Part shown: positions 15,503-24,302 of the stretch, one piece after another | Position numbering within the stretch: the stretch's first letter is position 1 | Layout of the letters: each line of letters opens with the position of its first letter | DNA from: a bacterium | Lineage (GTDB): Bacteria; UBA10199; 2-02-FULL-44-16; JAAZCA01 | Reading direction: 5' to 3' | Assembly: GCA_021810905.1 (NCBI GenBank) | Contig: JAJZQH010000007.1 | Location: forward strand, 1 to 64,000 | DNA: 64,000 bases | Position numbers and translations under genes: made by a program | The notes under the pieces: generated by a model | Seen by the model: only the letters and a program-made list of their open reading frames with translations | Databases searched by the model: none | What the model was told of the DNA's origin: nothing

Positions 15503-17998
15503 ATGTCTACAAAAGAACAACCACCCAAAACTAACGGCATCGATTATTCGATCTTCTTCACGGACAAGAAGACGCCCGACACCTATTCGCTGGAAAATCA
15601 GATCAGCGAACATCTGGAGCTGTCGCTCGTTAAGGACCGCTACACCGTCACCAAGTCCGACGCCTACAACGCGCTGGCGATGTCGATCCGCGACAGGCTC
15701 ATCCGGCGCTGGCTGCGCACGCAGCATAAATACCGCATCCACGACGCAAAGCGCGTCTATTACCTCTCGCTCGAATTTTTGATGGGCAGGCTCCTGGGCA
15801 ACGCCCTCATCAACATGGGCTATTACGAGGAATGCGCGCGCATCCTTGATTCGCTGGGCTACGAGCTGGACGAAATCCGCGAGATCGAAGAGGACATGGG
15901 CCTTGGAAACGGCGGCCTGGGGCGGCTCGCGGCCTGCTTCCTCGATTCTATGGCCACGATGGGGCTGCCCGCGTTCGGATACGGCATCCGTTACGAATAC
16001 GGAATCTTCGACCAGGAGATCGAAAACGGCTGGCAGGTGGAGGTGCCGGACAACTGGCTCACGTATCGTAATCCCTGGGAAGTCATCAGGGCAGAGCTCA
16101 CCTTCCGCGTGAAATTCGGCGGCACGGTGCATAAGGTGATGGAAGGCAACGGGGAAACCGTGCACCGCTGGGCCGAGACCGATGACGTGCTCGCGGTTGC
16201 GTACGACGTGCCGATCCCTGGCTACGGAAACTTCACGGTCAATAACCTGAGGTTGTGGCAGGCCAAGTCCACGCACGAGCTCGATTTCAAAACATTTCAC
16301 GGCGGGGACTATCTCGCCGCGGTGCGAAAAAAGAGCCTCTCGGAAGCTATTTCAAAATTCCTGTACCCCAACGACGAGAATTACTCCGGCAAGGTGCTGC
16401 GCCTGAAGCAGCAGTATTTCTTCGTATCAGCGACTCTACAGGACATCATCCGCAAATTCCGCGTGCAGCACGACGATCTTGAAGAGTTACCGGACAAGGT
16501 CGCAATTCAGCTCAACGACACGCATCCGGCCATAGCTATTCCCGAGCTCATGCGCATTCTCGTCGATGAAGAGCGCATGACGTGGGAGAAGGCGTGGAAG
16601 ATCGTCACGCGCACTTTTGCCTACACGAACCATACGGTGATGGCGGAGGCGCTCGAGACCTGGCCCGTGTCGATGCTCGAAACGATTCTGCCGCGGCACA
16701 TGCAGATCATCTACGAGATAAACCACCGCTTCATCAATGAAGTGAAGGCGAGATATACGGGTGACGCCCAGCGAATGGCCCGTATCTCGATAATCGAGGA
16801 GGGTCCGGAGAAGCGGGTGCGCATGGCCAATCTCGCCATAGTCGGCAGCCACGCCGTTAACGGCGTTGCGGAGCTCCACACGCAGATACTCAAGAATGCC
16901 ATCTTCAAGGATTTCAACGAAATCTATCCAGGCAAGTTCATCAACATCACGAACGGAATAACTCAGAGGCGTTGGCTCAAGAAGGCCAATCCGATTCTGT
17001 CGAGCCTCATAACCACCCGCATCGGTGAGGCGTGGGTCACGGACCTGGAGCGGCTCAAAGAAATTGAGCAGTTCGTCGATGACGATGAATTCCGCGAGGA
17101 CTGGGATAACGCCAAGTGGTCGAACAAACGCCTTCTTGCCAGCTGTATTAAGGATATGACCGGAATATCCGTAAACGAGGAATCGATCTTCGACGTGCAG
17201 ATCAAAAGGTTTCACGAATACAAGAGGCAGATGCTCAACGTCCTGCACGTCATAACGCTATACAACGCCATCCGTGACGGAAAAACTGACAACCTATTGC
17301 CTCGAACGGTGATCTTCTCCGGGAAGGCGGCGCCTGGCTACCAGATGGCGAAACTCATCATCAAGCTCATCAATTCGATAGCATCCGTCATAAACGCCGA
17401 CCCGCATGCATCGGAGCTGCTCAAGGTCGTATTCCTCAAGAACTATTCGGTTTCGCTCGCTGAGAAGATCATACCCGCGGCCAATCTCTCCGAGCAGATA
17501 TCCACCGCAGGCACCGAGGCATCCGGCACGGGCAATATGAAACTGGCCCTGAACGGCGCTCTGACCATCGGAACGATGGACGGCGCCAACATCGAGATCG
17601 CCGCCGCGGTAGACCGCGAGAACATGTTCATCTTCGGCAATACGGAGCCGGAGATAGCGGAACTCAAGCGCCGCGGCTACAACCCTCACGCTTACTACGA
17701 AGCAAGTCCTCAGCTTCGCCACGCCCTGGACATGCTCCGCGAGGATTATTTCAACCCGAGCGAGCCGGGAATCTTTCGCCCCATCTTCGACGCACTTGTG
17801 GGCGGAGGCGACCGATTCTTTCTGCTGGCCGATTATCAGTCCTATTGCGATACCCAGCGGCGTGTTGCAGAGCTCTTCCTGGAAAAACGGGAATGGACGC
17901 GCAAATCGATTCTCACGGTCGCCAGGATGGGAAAATTCTCCAGCGACCGCACGATAGGCGAATACGCGGCAAAGGTCTGGGATGTTCAACCTGAGTGA
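15503..17998 (+). CDS. glgP: Glycogen/alpha-glucan phosphorylase
   Basis: An 831-residue cytoplasmic enzyme that releases glucose-1-phosphate from alpha-1,4-glucans. Family blocks run the whole length: YLSLEFLMGRLLGNALINMG, LGNGGLGRLAACFLDSMAT, GYGIRYEYGIFDQ, QLNDTHPAIAIPELMRILVD, NITNGITQRRWL and KRFHEYKRQMLN. The pyridoxal-phosphate lysine is K680 in EASGTGNMKLALNGALTIGT. The start at 15503 (MSTKEQPPKTNG) is preferred over an ATG at 15464 that lies inside a hairpin. No other glycogen genes lie nearby. Confidence 0.95.
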   Translation: MSTKEQPPKTNGIDYSIFFTDKKTPDTYSLENQISEHLELSLVKDRYTVTKSDAYNALAMSIRDRLIRRWLRTQHKYRIHDAKRVYYLSLEFLMGRLLGNALINMGYYEECARILDSLGYELDEIREIEEDMGLGNGGLGRLAACFLDSMATMGLPAFGYGIRYEYGIFDQEIENGWQVEVPDNWLTYRNPWEVIRAELTFRVKFGGTVHKVMEGNGETVHRWAETDDVLAVAYDVPIPGYGNFTVNNLRLWQAKSTHELDFKTFHGGDYLAAVRKKSLSEAISKFLYPNDENYSGKVLRLKQQYFFVSATLQDIIRKFRVQHDDLEELPDKVAIQLNDTHPAIAIPELMRILVDEERMTWEKAWKIVTRTFAYTNHTVMAEALETWPVSMLETILPRHMQIIYEINHRFINEVKARYTGDAQRMARISIIEEGPEKRVRMANLAIVGSHAVNGVAELHTQILKNAIFKDFNEIYPGKFINITNGITQRRWLKKANPILSSLITTRIGEAWVTDLERLKEIEQFVDDDEFREDWDNAKWSNKRLLASCIKDMTGISVNEESIFDVQIKRFHEYKRQMLNVLHVITLYNAIRDGKTDNLLPRTVIFSGKAAPGYQMAKLIIKLINSIASVINADPHASELLKVVFLKNYSVSLAEKIIPAANLSEQISTAGTEASGTGNMKLALNGALTIGTMDGANIEIAAAVDRENMFIFGNTEPEIAELKRRGYNPHAYYEASPQLRHALDMLREDYFNPSEPGIFRPIFDALVGGGDRFFLLADYQSYCDTQRRVAELFLEKREWTRKSILTVARMGKFSSDRTIGEYAAKVWDVQPE

Positions 17999-18010
17999 TT
18001 GAAACGGGAC

Positions 18011-18050
18011 AAAAAATCGCCGAAGCCTGCCGTAAGGAAGGCTTCGGCGA
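18011..18050 (-). terminator. Terminator of the ParA-family operon
   Basis: Stem TCGCCGAAGCCT/AGGCTTCGGCGA (18017-18028/18039-18050); on the minus strand it is followed by ATTTTTTG. It lies 40 nt after the last gene of the minus-strand operon (18090). Confidence 0.88.
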
Positions 18051-18089
18051 AAATATTCAGCGACTGCGGTTCAAGCCTGCACGCGCGAA

Positions 18090-18356
18090 TCAACAGCTCG
18101 GATAATTCTTGTTCAGCTCCAGGTAGCGCCCGATGAGTTCCTGCCCCTTCGGCGTATCTATGAGGTCGCTGTAACCCCTCTCCCTCAGATCGGACAGAAG
18201 ACACAGCCAATCCTCATGGTTCCAGCAGTTCCTGGTCTGCAGCCACGTATTCAACTGCTCCTTGAGGGCCTGTGCGCTAGGCACCGGCAGGCGTACATCC
18301 GCAGGCCTTGCTATACGTCGTCTTGCGCTTCTAGTGGTGATCTTCTCGATAGTCAT
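18090..18356 (-). CDS. Small protein of the ParA-family operon, unknown function
   Basis: An 88-residue protein; ATG 18356 follows GGGGAGGG. The basic N-terminus (TTRSARRRIARPADVRLP) is followed by a helical segment with conserved-looking tryptophans (EQLNTWLQTRNCWNHEDWLCLLSDLRERGY) and ends in KNYPSC. There is no signal peptide. It is the last gene of the operon that starts at 20880 and lies 24 nt after the ParA gene. A ParB-like or cargo-adaptor role is possible but only inferred from position. Confidence 0.65.
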   Translation of the reverse strand: MTIEKITTRSARRRIARPADVRLPVPSAQALKEQLNTWLQTRNCWNHEDWLCLLSDLRERGYSDLIDTPKGQELIGRYLELNKNYPSC

Positions 18357-18380
18357 CGTTGTCCCTCCCCTGAAACGTGT

Positions 18381-19181
18381 TTACCGTGGATTCGCGACCA
18401 GACTCTTAATATCCTCTATGCCCTGAACTATCTTGCCGAGGAGCTCGTCCGTGAGCGCGCGATAATCGTCGGCGCCGCGCGAGGTGTGGGCGTAAGAGAA
18501 TATCGACTCGCCATGGCTTGACGATTCCTTGAGCCTGACATTCTGGCGGATAACCGTGGACATCATCATCTCTTCGAAATAGCCGCGCATGTCCTCAAGA
18601 ACTTCGTGCGAAAAAGAGGTGCGGCCGTCGAACATCGTGGCCACGGCAAAGACGCGAATCGCATGTTTGGCGCGGACCTCCTGGATGAGATTGAGTAATT
18701 TACCCACTCCGTGGAGCGCCAGGAAACTCGTCTCTATCGTGAGCAGCACTGCGTTGGACGCTATAAGCGCGTTGCGCGTAAGAACGCCGAGCGTAGGCGG
18801 GCAGTCGATCACCGCAAACTCATGATCCTTCTTCGCGTGGTTTAGAATCTCGCGCAGGCGCGTCTCGCGGTTCGGCTGCGAATTGAGCCTGGATTCGTCG
18901 TCGCACGAGATGCTCTCGGAAGGAAGAAGGTTCAAGCCCGTGTCGATGGGGACGTAGATATCGTTTATGTCGCGGGGTTTGCGCGTCTCAAGTATCATGT
19001 CAAAGACGGTCCCCTTTGGATTGCGATCCTCCACGCGCAGATACGTGGACGCCTGCGCCTGAGGATCGAGGTCCACCAGCAGCACCCGGCATCCCTTGGA
19101 CGCAAGGCCGGCCGCCAGATTCACTGCAGTTGTCGTCTTGCCTGATCCGCCCTTCTGGTTAGCCACGGCGATCGTATACAT
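18381..19181 (-). CDS. ParA-family partition-type ATPase
   Basis: A 266-residue protein with deviant Walker A ANQKGGSGKTTTAVNLA (residues 8-24), switch I DLDPQAQASTYL (~40) and Walker B FAVIDCPPTLGVLTRNAL (~125). This matches plasmid/chromosome ParA and Soj-type ATPases that form dynamic dimers on DNA. GTG 19187 is an alternative start; ATG 19181 has better spacing from AGGGGGTGG. The C-terminal region (TSFSHEVLEDMRGYFEEMMMSTVIRQNVRLKESSSHG) is typical of Soj. No ParB is next to it, so it probably positions a cargo other than the origin, working with the second ATPase upstream. Confidence 0.92.
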   Translation of the reverse strand: MYTIAVANQKGGSGKTTTAVNLAAGLASKGCRVLLVDLDPQAQASTYLRVEDRNPKGTVFDMILETRKPRDINDIYVPIDTGLNLLPSESISCDDESRLNSQPNRETRLREILNHAKKDHEFAVIDCPPTLGVLTRNALIASNAVLLTIETSFLALHGVGKLLNLIQEVRAKHAIRVFAVATMFDGRTSFSHEVLEDMRGYFEEMMMSTVIRQNVRLKESSSHGESIFSYAHTSRGADDYRALTDELLGKIVQGIEDIKSLVANPR

Positions 19182-19190
19182 ATCCACCCC

Positions 19191-19874
19191 CTATCCCTGT
19201 TTGTGCGAAAAGGCGCTGTCGTTCGTGACCACTTCCTCTGAAGCAGCGCCGAAGAATCCGTTCACCTCATCCGACGTGAGCACCGAATGCAGCTGTATCG
19301 GGTGCTTGTCCGAATGCGACTCATGGGACTTGCAGGTTTGTGCAGCGGATTTGCGCACCGGGATTTCGGCGTGCGCGGCGCGTGCGCTCCGCACCACAAG
19401 CCACTGCTCGCTGCCGAGTCCAACGCCTTCGCAGATGTAGGCGCCGATCGAGCCTCCATCCGTAAGGCGAAGCAGGGCCTCCGCCTCCGCAAGAAACTTC
19501 TCGGCGAAGATCCACGTTCGAACCCCTTCCGGCGGCAGCGGCCTCGCGTAGATGTGCTCCATGAGTTCCCTGTTCTCCTCGACCCATCGGGAGCGCATGA
19601 TCGCCGAGGCGAGCCCCAACGCATCCAGCTCGTTGGCAAACGCAATCGCAACGAGCCTGCCCTTCCCGTCGTCGGCCAGGAGATCTATCTTTCCCAGCCC
19701 CGGCACCGGAAGGCCGGAATCCAGAGCTACGACGCCGGACTCGATGGACGAAAGACCATGCAGGATGGCAGCGACGGCTTCCGTGCGATCGAGCGAAAGT
19801 CTGGATTTCGCCACGCAGAGACGTAATGCCGCAGTCTCCTTGTCGGTCATCTTTCTGGGCTGAATGAGTTTCAT
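19191..19874 (-). CDS. Protein with degenerate nuclease-like core between two ParA ATPases
   Basis: A 227-residue protein whose ATG (19874) lies 4 nt after the stop of the upstream ATPase, indicating coupling. Residues 61-82 read GKIDLLADDGKGRLVAIAFANE, which resembles the D...ExK beta-hairpin of PD-(D/E)XK nucleases, but the E-x-K pair is replaced, so catalysis is unlikely. The middle (RSRWVEENRELMEHIY, WIFAEKFLAEAEALLRLT) is helical. The C-terminal ~60 residues are hydrophilic. There is no signal or membrane segment. I cannot name a family; the context suggests a partner of the two ATPases. Confidence 0.7.
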   Translation of the reverse strand: MKLIQPRKMTDKETAALRLCVAKSRLSLDRTEAVAAILHGLSSIESGVVALDSGLPVPGLGKIDLLADDGKGRLVAIAFANELDALGLASAIMRSRWVEENRELMEHIYARPLPPEGVRTWIFAEKFLAEAEALLRLTDGGSIGAYICEGVGLGSEQWLVVRSARAAHAEIPVRKSAAQTCKSHESHSDKHPIQLHSVLTSDEVNGFFGAASEEVVTNDSAFSHKQG

Positions 19875-19878
19875 ATTC

Positions 19879-20880
19879 TCAAGCGTAAACCGTACTCTCC
19901 AGAATAGACGAGAATGATGGCGAAGGAATTCCGCCCTCGGAAGCGGCGGCCGCCTCCGACGCCCGCTTCCACGTACGATAATCCACAGCAATGCGCGCAG
20001 CCATAGACTGGAAAGAGCGCGTCACAAAACTCTTCGGATGTAGCGTCACTACAGGCTGGCGCATGTTGACCGAATTCTGGATGTACCAGTTATGCGGTAT
20101 CCATTCGAAGAGCGAAACCGTAATGCCGGGCATGTGCCTTGCGGTGACAGCCCTGATCTTCTCGTATGCTTCGCGGGCGTCCTCTTCGTTCCTCGCGCGG
20201 TTCACTATGAGCTTCACGGCAAAATCGCCGCGTGCCTTCGCCATCATCTTGATCGTAGCGTATGCATCGAGCAGTGCGGTGACGTCCGGCGTGGTTACGA
20301 TTATGGCGTCGTGGGCGTTCGCCAGGAACCTCATGACCTGCGGGCTTATCCCGGCGGAGAGATCCACGATTACGATATCCGCGTCTTTCTCGAGGGCCTT
20401 GAGCTGCGACGCGAGATTGCGAAGCTGCCAGTCCCTCAGCTCGGCGAGCTCGCTGAAACCCGAGCCGCCCGCTATGAGCCTTACGCCTTCGGGGCATTCG
20501 ACTACGATCTCGGCGAGTTTGCGCTCGCCTGAGATCACCGACGAAATATCGTACGAAGGAGTGACGCCCATGAGCAGGTGCGCATTGGCGAGTCCCAGAT
20601 CCGCGTCGAAGAGCAAAACGCGCAGACCTTCCTTCGCGATCGCAACCGAGATGTTCGTGCTCACCACGCTCTTGCCTGTGCCGCCTTTGCCGCTTGCAAT
20701 GCAGATCACCTGACAGGTTGCGGGTTCGGGCTTGGGAACTTCTACGGGATAAGGAACCAGATGCGGATATGTATTGTTGGAACGAAGGTCATCCGGCGCG
20801 ACTTCGGTCATGTCGCGGAGCGATCTTCCCAGAAATTTTCTGATGACGGATGGCATTTCTATTGTGCGAATATTTAGCAT
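19879..20880 (-). CDS. MinD/FlhG-type ATPase
   Basis: A 333-residue protein. Deviant Walker A SGKGGTGKSVVSTNISVA is at ~63-80, FDADLGLANAHLLMGVTP at ~95 and Walker B DADIVIVDLSAGISPQVMRFL at ~165. This matches FlhG/FleN and MinD-like ATPases, which set flagellar number or place other structures. A ~55-residue N-terminal extension is variable. The C-terminus lacks an obvious amphipathic membrane helix. The start ATG 20880 lacks a clear ribosome binding site; M at 20856 is an alternative. No flagellar genes are in the window, so the cargo is unknown. It is the first gene of the 18090-20880 operon. Confidence 0.88.
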   Translation of the reverse strand: MLNIRTIEMPSVIRKFLGRSLRDMTEVAPDDLRSNNTYPHLVPYPVEVPKPEPATCQVICIASGKGGTGKSVVSTNISVAIAKEGLRVLLFDADLGLANAHLLMGVTPSYDISSVISGERKLAEIVVECPEGVRLIAGGSGFSELAELRDWQLRNLASQLKALEKDADIVIVDLSAGISPQVMRFLANAHDAIIVTTPDVTALLDAYATIKMMAKARGDFAVKLIVNRARNEEDAREAYEKIRAVTARHMPGITVSLFEWIPHNWYIQNSVNMRQPVVTLHPKSFVTRSFQSMAARIAVDYRTWKRASEAAAASEGGIPSPSFSSILESTVYA

Positions 20881-20974
20881 TTAATGCGACGCGAAACAAG
20901 AAAATGTTGTTAGATGTTGCAGAAATACAAAGGGCGACCTCAGTTCATTCGAGGTCATCCCCCTCCCCCGCAGC

Positions 20975-22621
20975 TCACTGCGCGGAGCAGAACTGTTTTT
21001 CCAGGGAGCGGTCGCGGCCGTAGACGTCGTCGCGGAATTCAGGAGTGCCGTCGTCATCGGACCATGCGGTGATGTAGACGATGTGGATAGGTACCGGCTC
21101 GTCGAGGTTCACATAGAGGGGGTCCTTGCGCTCCATTGCCGCCTCGATATGGCCGCGATCCCACTCCCCCTTTCCCTTGAGGAGGTATTCGGCGAGATCG
21201 GTCGGATTTTCGATACGGACGCAGCCGGAGCTGAAGGTGCGCACCGCATTCTGGAAGAGCCCCTTGGTCGGCGTATCGTGGAGATAGACGCTATCCTTGT
21301 TCGGGAAGAGAAATTTCACGCGGCCCAGGGCATTGTCGTCGCCCGAACGCTGTACGATGTGATATGAGAAGTTGCTCGAATCCACGGCGGTCCAGTCCAC
21401 TTCTTCCGGCGGGATCTCGGCGCCTTCGCTGTAGATCTTCATTCCGTGCCGCTCCAGGAATGAGGGGTCTTTCTTGATCTCAGGGAGCTTGTCCTTGACC
21501 GCGATCGAGACCGGCACGTCCCACCTCGGGCTGAAGACGATGATGCGCACTTTATTTGACATCATAGGAGTCTTGCGGTCGCGCCTTCCTACGATCGCCT
21601 TTATGACAAGGGCCTCTCTGCCCCCTTCCATCACTTTAACACGATAGTCCGGGACGTTTACGGCGATGTATTTCGGTTCGGAGAAATCCGCCGCCAGAGC
21701 GCGCATCCTGTCGAGGTTGATCCGCGCCTGGCACGCGCGCCAGCCCGCGGTCGCGTTCATCGCGGCAAAGGTTCCCCTGCCTATGATCCCGTCGGGCGTG
21801 AGGCCGTGCCGCTGCTGAAAGCGTATGACCGCATCCTTGAGCGCGTCGTCGTAGAGGGATTCGTCCGGGCCCGCGGCAGTTACGGCGATTCCCTCGGCGG
21901 CAAGCCGCCTGCGCACATCGACGATGCGCGGATCGGAAGCGCCCGGTTCGATCTTCTCCCCTTCGAGCCCCGAAGACCAGCCTCCCTTTGCCGCAAGGTC
22001 TTCATAACGGGCGAGCACCTTCTCAAGGCGTGAGTACGAATCGAGCTGCGGCGCAAGCCCTTCAAGCGCCTTGCCCACAGCGTGGGCTCCGAGCGTTTTT
22101 TCAAGCAGGGCCACAACGTCAACGCCGCCGTCCGGCTTGAACCATACGACCTTGAACGAATACGGATCGGCAAGACCGAGAGCCAGATTCGAGGCCAGGG
22201 TCATGAAGGAATCGGTAAGCAGGATATCCAGATCCGCCTTTGAAGAGGGCTCGTCGGAGCCGCCGGCCTTGTCCATGAGTTCCGCTATTCGCAATGAGTG
22301 ATATGACCGCGGATCAAGGCCGTGCCTGGAGGCACGCTCGATTGCGGAGAGCATCTCCTTCGCATCCTGCGATGGCCGCCCGGCGTTCATCCACGCAGGA
22401 GAAAAAATCCGATCGCGGTAAAAACGAAACAGCGTACTGCCCGCGCGGATCGGATCTCCGGCGATTCGAGCGGAAGAAGCCTTTGCGCGTATAGCGGCTT
22501 CAAGCGGATCAGGGGCTATCGAAACCTGCGCTGCTGCCGCGGCCGCTGGAGCGGGACAGAAGCCTCCCGCCGATACGCATATCATGGCCGCAAAGGCCCA
22601 TGAGATCCATCCGCGCTTCAT
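20975..22621 (-). CDS. L,D-transpeptidase (YcbB/LdtD type)
   Basis: A 548-residue protein with a signal peptide (MKRGWISWAFAAMICVSAGGFCPAPAAAAA). A peptidoglycan-binding domain (DDALKDAVIRFQQRHGLTPDGIIGRGTFAAMN, ~265-295) precedes the YkuD catalytic domain. That domain contains YIAVNVPDYRVKVMEGG and the motif HDTPTKGLFQNAVRTFSSGCVRIEN with nucleophile Cys (~475). The layout, with a long N-terminal scaffold, matches YcbB enzymes that form 3-3 peptidoglycan cross-links in the periplasm. Its ATG shares one base with the stop of the upstream nuclease gene (TGATG). Confidence 0.94.
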   Translation of the reverse strand: MKRGWISWAFAAMICVSAGGFCPAPAAAAAAQVSIAPDPLEAAIRAKASSARIAGDPIRAGSTLFRFYRDRIFSPAWMNAGRPSQDAKEMLSAIERASRHGLDPRSYHSLRIAELMDKAGGSDEPSSKADLDILLTDSFMTLASNLALGLADPYSFKVVWFKPDGGVDVVALLEKTLGAHAVGKALEGLAPQLDSYSRLEKVLARYEDLAAKGGWSSGLEGEKIEPGASDPRIVDVRRRLAAEGIAVTAAGPDESLYDDALKDAVIRFQQRHGLTPDGIIGRGTFAAMNATAGWRACQARINLDRMRALAADFSEPKYIAVNVPDYRVKVMEGGREALVIKAIVGRRDRKTPMMSNKVRIIVFSPRWDVPVSIAVKDKLPEIKKDPSFLERHGMKIYSEGAEIPPEEVDWTAVDSSNFSYHIVQRSGDDNALGRVKFLFPNKDSVYLHDTPTKGLFQNAVRTFSSGCVRIENPTDLAEYLLKGKGEWDRGHIEAAMERKDPLYVNLDEPVPIHIVYITAWSDDDGTPEFRDDVYGRDRSLEKQFCSAQ

Positions 22622-24000
22622 CAGAGTTCAACCTTCTCGAGGTATTTGGGGATCATTACGTGCCAGTTGAGTTCACGCTCTATGCGCTGCTTGAGCGCCT
22701 CCGCGGCCTTGGGTTCTCCGTGCACGAGGAACGTAGTCTTCGGCGGCTGGTGAAAACCGCGGAGCCAGCGAAGGATGTCGCCGTAATCGCCGTGCGCGGA
22801 AAGCGACTCTATGTACTCGATCTCCGCGTTCACCTTCACCGGCAGGCCGTGGATTTTGATCGCCTTGGCGCCGTCGAGGAGGAGGCGGCCGCGAGTCCCT
22901 GCGGCCTGAAATCCGGTGATCACGAGTGTGGAATTGTGATCGGGCAGATACGCCTTGAGGTGGTGGAGAATTCGGCCGCCTGTCATCATGCCGGACGATG
23001 AGATGATTATTGCCGGTTCGGCGAGATAGTTGAGGTGTTTGGATTCTTCCGAGCCCTGCACGAGTATAAGCCGCGAGGGTTGGAACGCCTGCGTAGGGCT
23101 GATGCCGTTCTTGAAGAAATTATGTTCGCTTGCGTACTGTACGTAGATCGTCGTGGCGTCTATTGCGAGAGGGCTGTTGAGGAAGATCGGAACGTCCGGC
23201 AGCCTGCCCTGCTCTTCCAGTTTCTTGAGAATGTAGAGGACTTCCTGCGAGCGCCCAACTGCAAACGACGGTATCACTACCTTTCCGCCGCGCGAGATGG
23301 TGCGGTTGATGATCGCCTCGAAGCGGTCGAGCACGTTCTCCACTGGATGGAGCCTGTCGCCGTACGTCGATTCGAGCACCAGGTAGTTGACTGACTTCAC
23401 CGCGCCCGGATCGACCGAGATGAGTGCGTCGTATCCGCCGATATCGCCCGCGAACATGATGTTGAACGAGTGATGAGGCTTCTTGACCGATACGTTGATG
23501 ACGCGCGAGCCGAGGATGTGGCCCGCGGGCCGGAGCATGATGCGGACGTGATCCGAAAGGCTGCGCCACGATCTGTCAGGTATCGGCTTGAGGGTCTTGA
23601 GCGATTCGACTGCGTCCGCGTATGTGTAAAGAGGCAGCGGGTTGGCGTGCTTTGAAAAGCCCTTCTTCGCGGCGAACTTCGCGTCTTCCTCCTGTATGTA
23701 GCCCGCGTCCGGCAGGAGGATCTTGCACAGCTCGACCGTTGGCACCGAGGCATATACGGGTCCGGAGAAGCCGTTCTTCACTATCAGCGGGAGATAGCCC
23801 GTGTGATCGATGTGAGCGTGCGTGAGGATGATGGCGTCAAGGCGCTTGGGGTCCACAGGGAGCGGTTGCCAGTTGCGCAACCTGAGCTCCTTGAGGCCCT
23901 GATAGAGGCCGCAGTCTATCAGCCAGGAGTTGTGTCCGTCGGTAAGATTGAATTTGGAGCCGGTGACAGTCTCAGTTGCTCCGAGGAATTGTAGTCTCAC
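22621..24000 (-). CDS. MBL-fold beta-CASP ribonuclease (RNA exonuclease/CPSF-like)
   Basis: A 459-residue protein with all expected motifs: ILTHAHIDHTGYLP (metallo-beta-lactamase motif 2, ~60), RPAGHILGS (~165), FAGDIGGYD (~185), ESTYGDR (~210), then the beta-CASP part with VVIPSFAVGRSQEVLYIL, SSSGMMTGGRILHHL and SAHGDYGDIL. Bacterial relatives process RNA 3' ends or degrade RNA. It is cytoplasmic. It overlaps the small membrane-protein gene upstream by 29 nt and the L,D-transpeptidase gene downstream by 1 nt, so the four genes 20975-24857 form one tight cluster. Confidence 0.94.
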   Translation of the reverse strand: MRLQFLGATETVTGSKFNLTDGHNSWLIDCGLYQGLKELRLRNWQPLPVDPKRLDAIILTHAHIDHTGYLPLIVKNGFSGPVYASVPTVELCKILLPDAGYIQEEDAKFAAKKGFSKHANPLPLYTYADAVESLKTLKPIPDRSWRSLSDHVRIMLRPAGHILGSRVINVSVKKPHHSFNIMFAGDIGGYDALISVDPGAVKSVNYLVLESTYGDRLHPVENVLDRFEAIINRTISRGGKVVIPSFAVGRSQEVLYILKKLEEQGRLPDVPIFLNSPLAIDATTIYVQYASEHNFFKNGISPTQAFQPSRLILVQGSEESKHLNYLAEPAIIISSSGMMTGGRILHHLKAYLPDHNSTLVITGFQAAGTRGRLLLDGAKAIKIHGLPVKVNAEIEYIESLSAHGDYGDILRWLRGFHQPPKTTFLVHGEPKAAEALKQRIERELNWHVMIPKYLEKVEL

Positions 24001-24301
24001 GTGTATCCCGCGTCCCCCTCTCGTTTTCGATTGCGCGGACCTTATTCGCTTTGCGCCTGGAAGGCAACAGCAGGTTTTTCAACCACAAGACCGCCTTTGA
24101 ATCTTTTATCTTTTTCCAGACGGAGGCGCCGACCATCGCGCTGCCCGCCCAGAAGGTGATCTCCGCAAGCGCGAGAATCGCAACTGCGACGGTCCCCTTC
24201 CACCAGTTCGAGAGAGGCAGAAAAGGAATTCCAGGCAGCGCTAGCCACAACAGGCCTGAAAGAACGATGAGCCCGATCCCCACCGTCTTCATGTTCTTCA
24301 T
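23972..24301 (-). CDS. Small two-helix membrane protein (transporter-suffix-like)
   Basis: A 109-residue protein with two hydrophobic segments: VGIGLIVLSGLLWLALPGIPFLPLS (~6-30) and GTVAVAILALAEITFWAGSAMVGASVW (~36-62). The W-x-x-PxxPFLPLS and AEITFW pattern resembles the short transporter-suffix domain membrane proteins. A basic cytoplasmic tail follows. It starts 1 nt after the upstream stop and overlaps the nuclease gene. Function unknown. Confidence 0.7.
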   Translation of the reverse strand: MKNMKTVGIGLIVLSGLLWLALPGIPFLPLSNWWKGTVAVAILALAEITFWAGSAMVGASVWKKIKDSKAVLWLKNLLLPSRRKANKVRAIENERGTRDTRETTIPRSN

Positions 24302-24302
24302 G

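Noticed and set aside
18011-18050. Terminator for glgP
   Set aside because: On the plus strand the stem is followed by AAAATATT, not a T-run; the T-run is on the minus strand.
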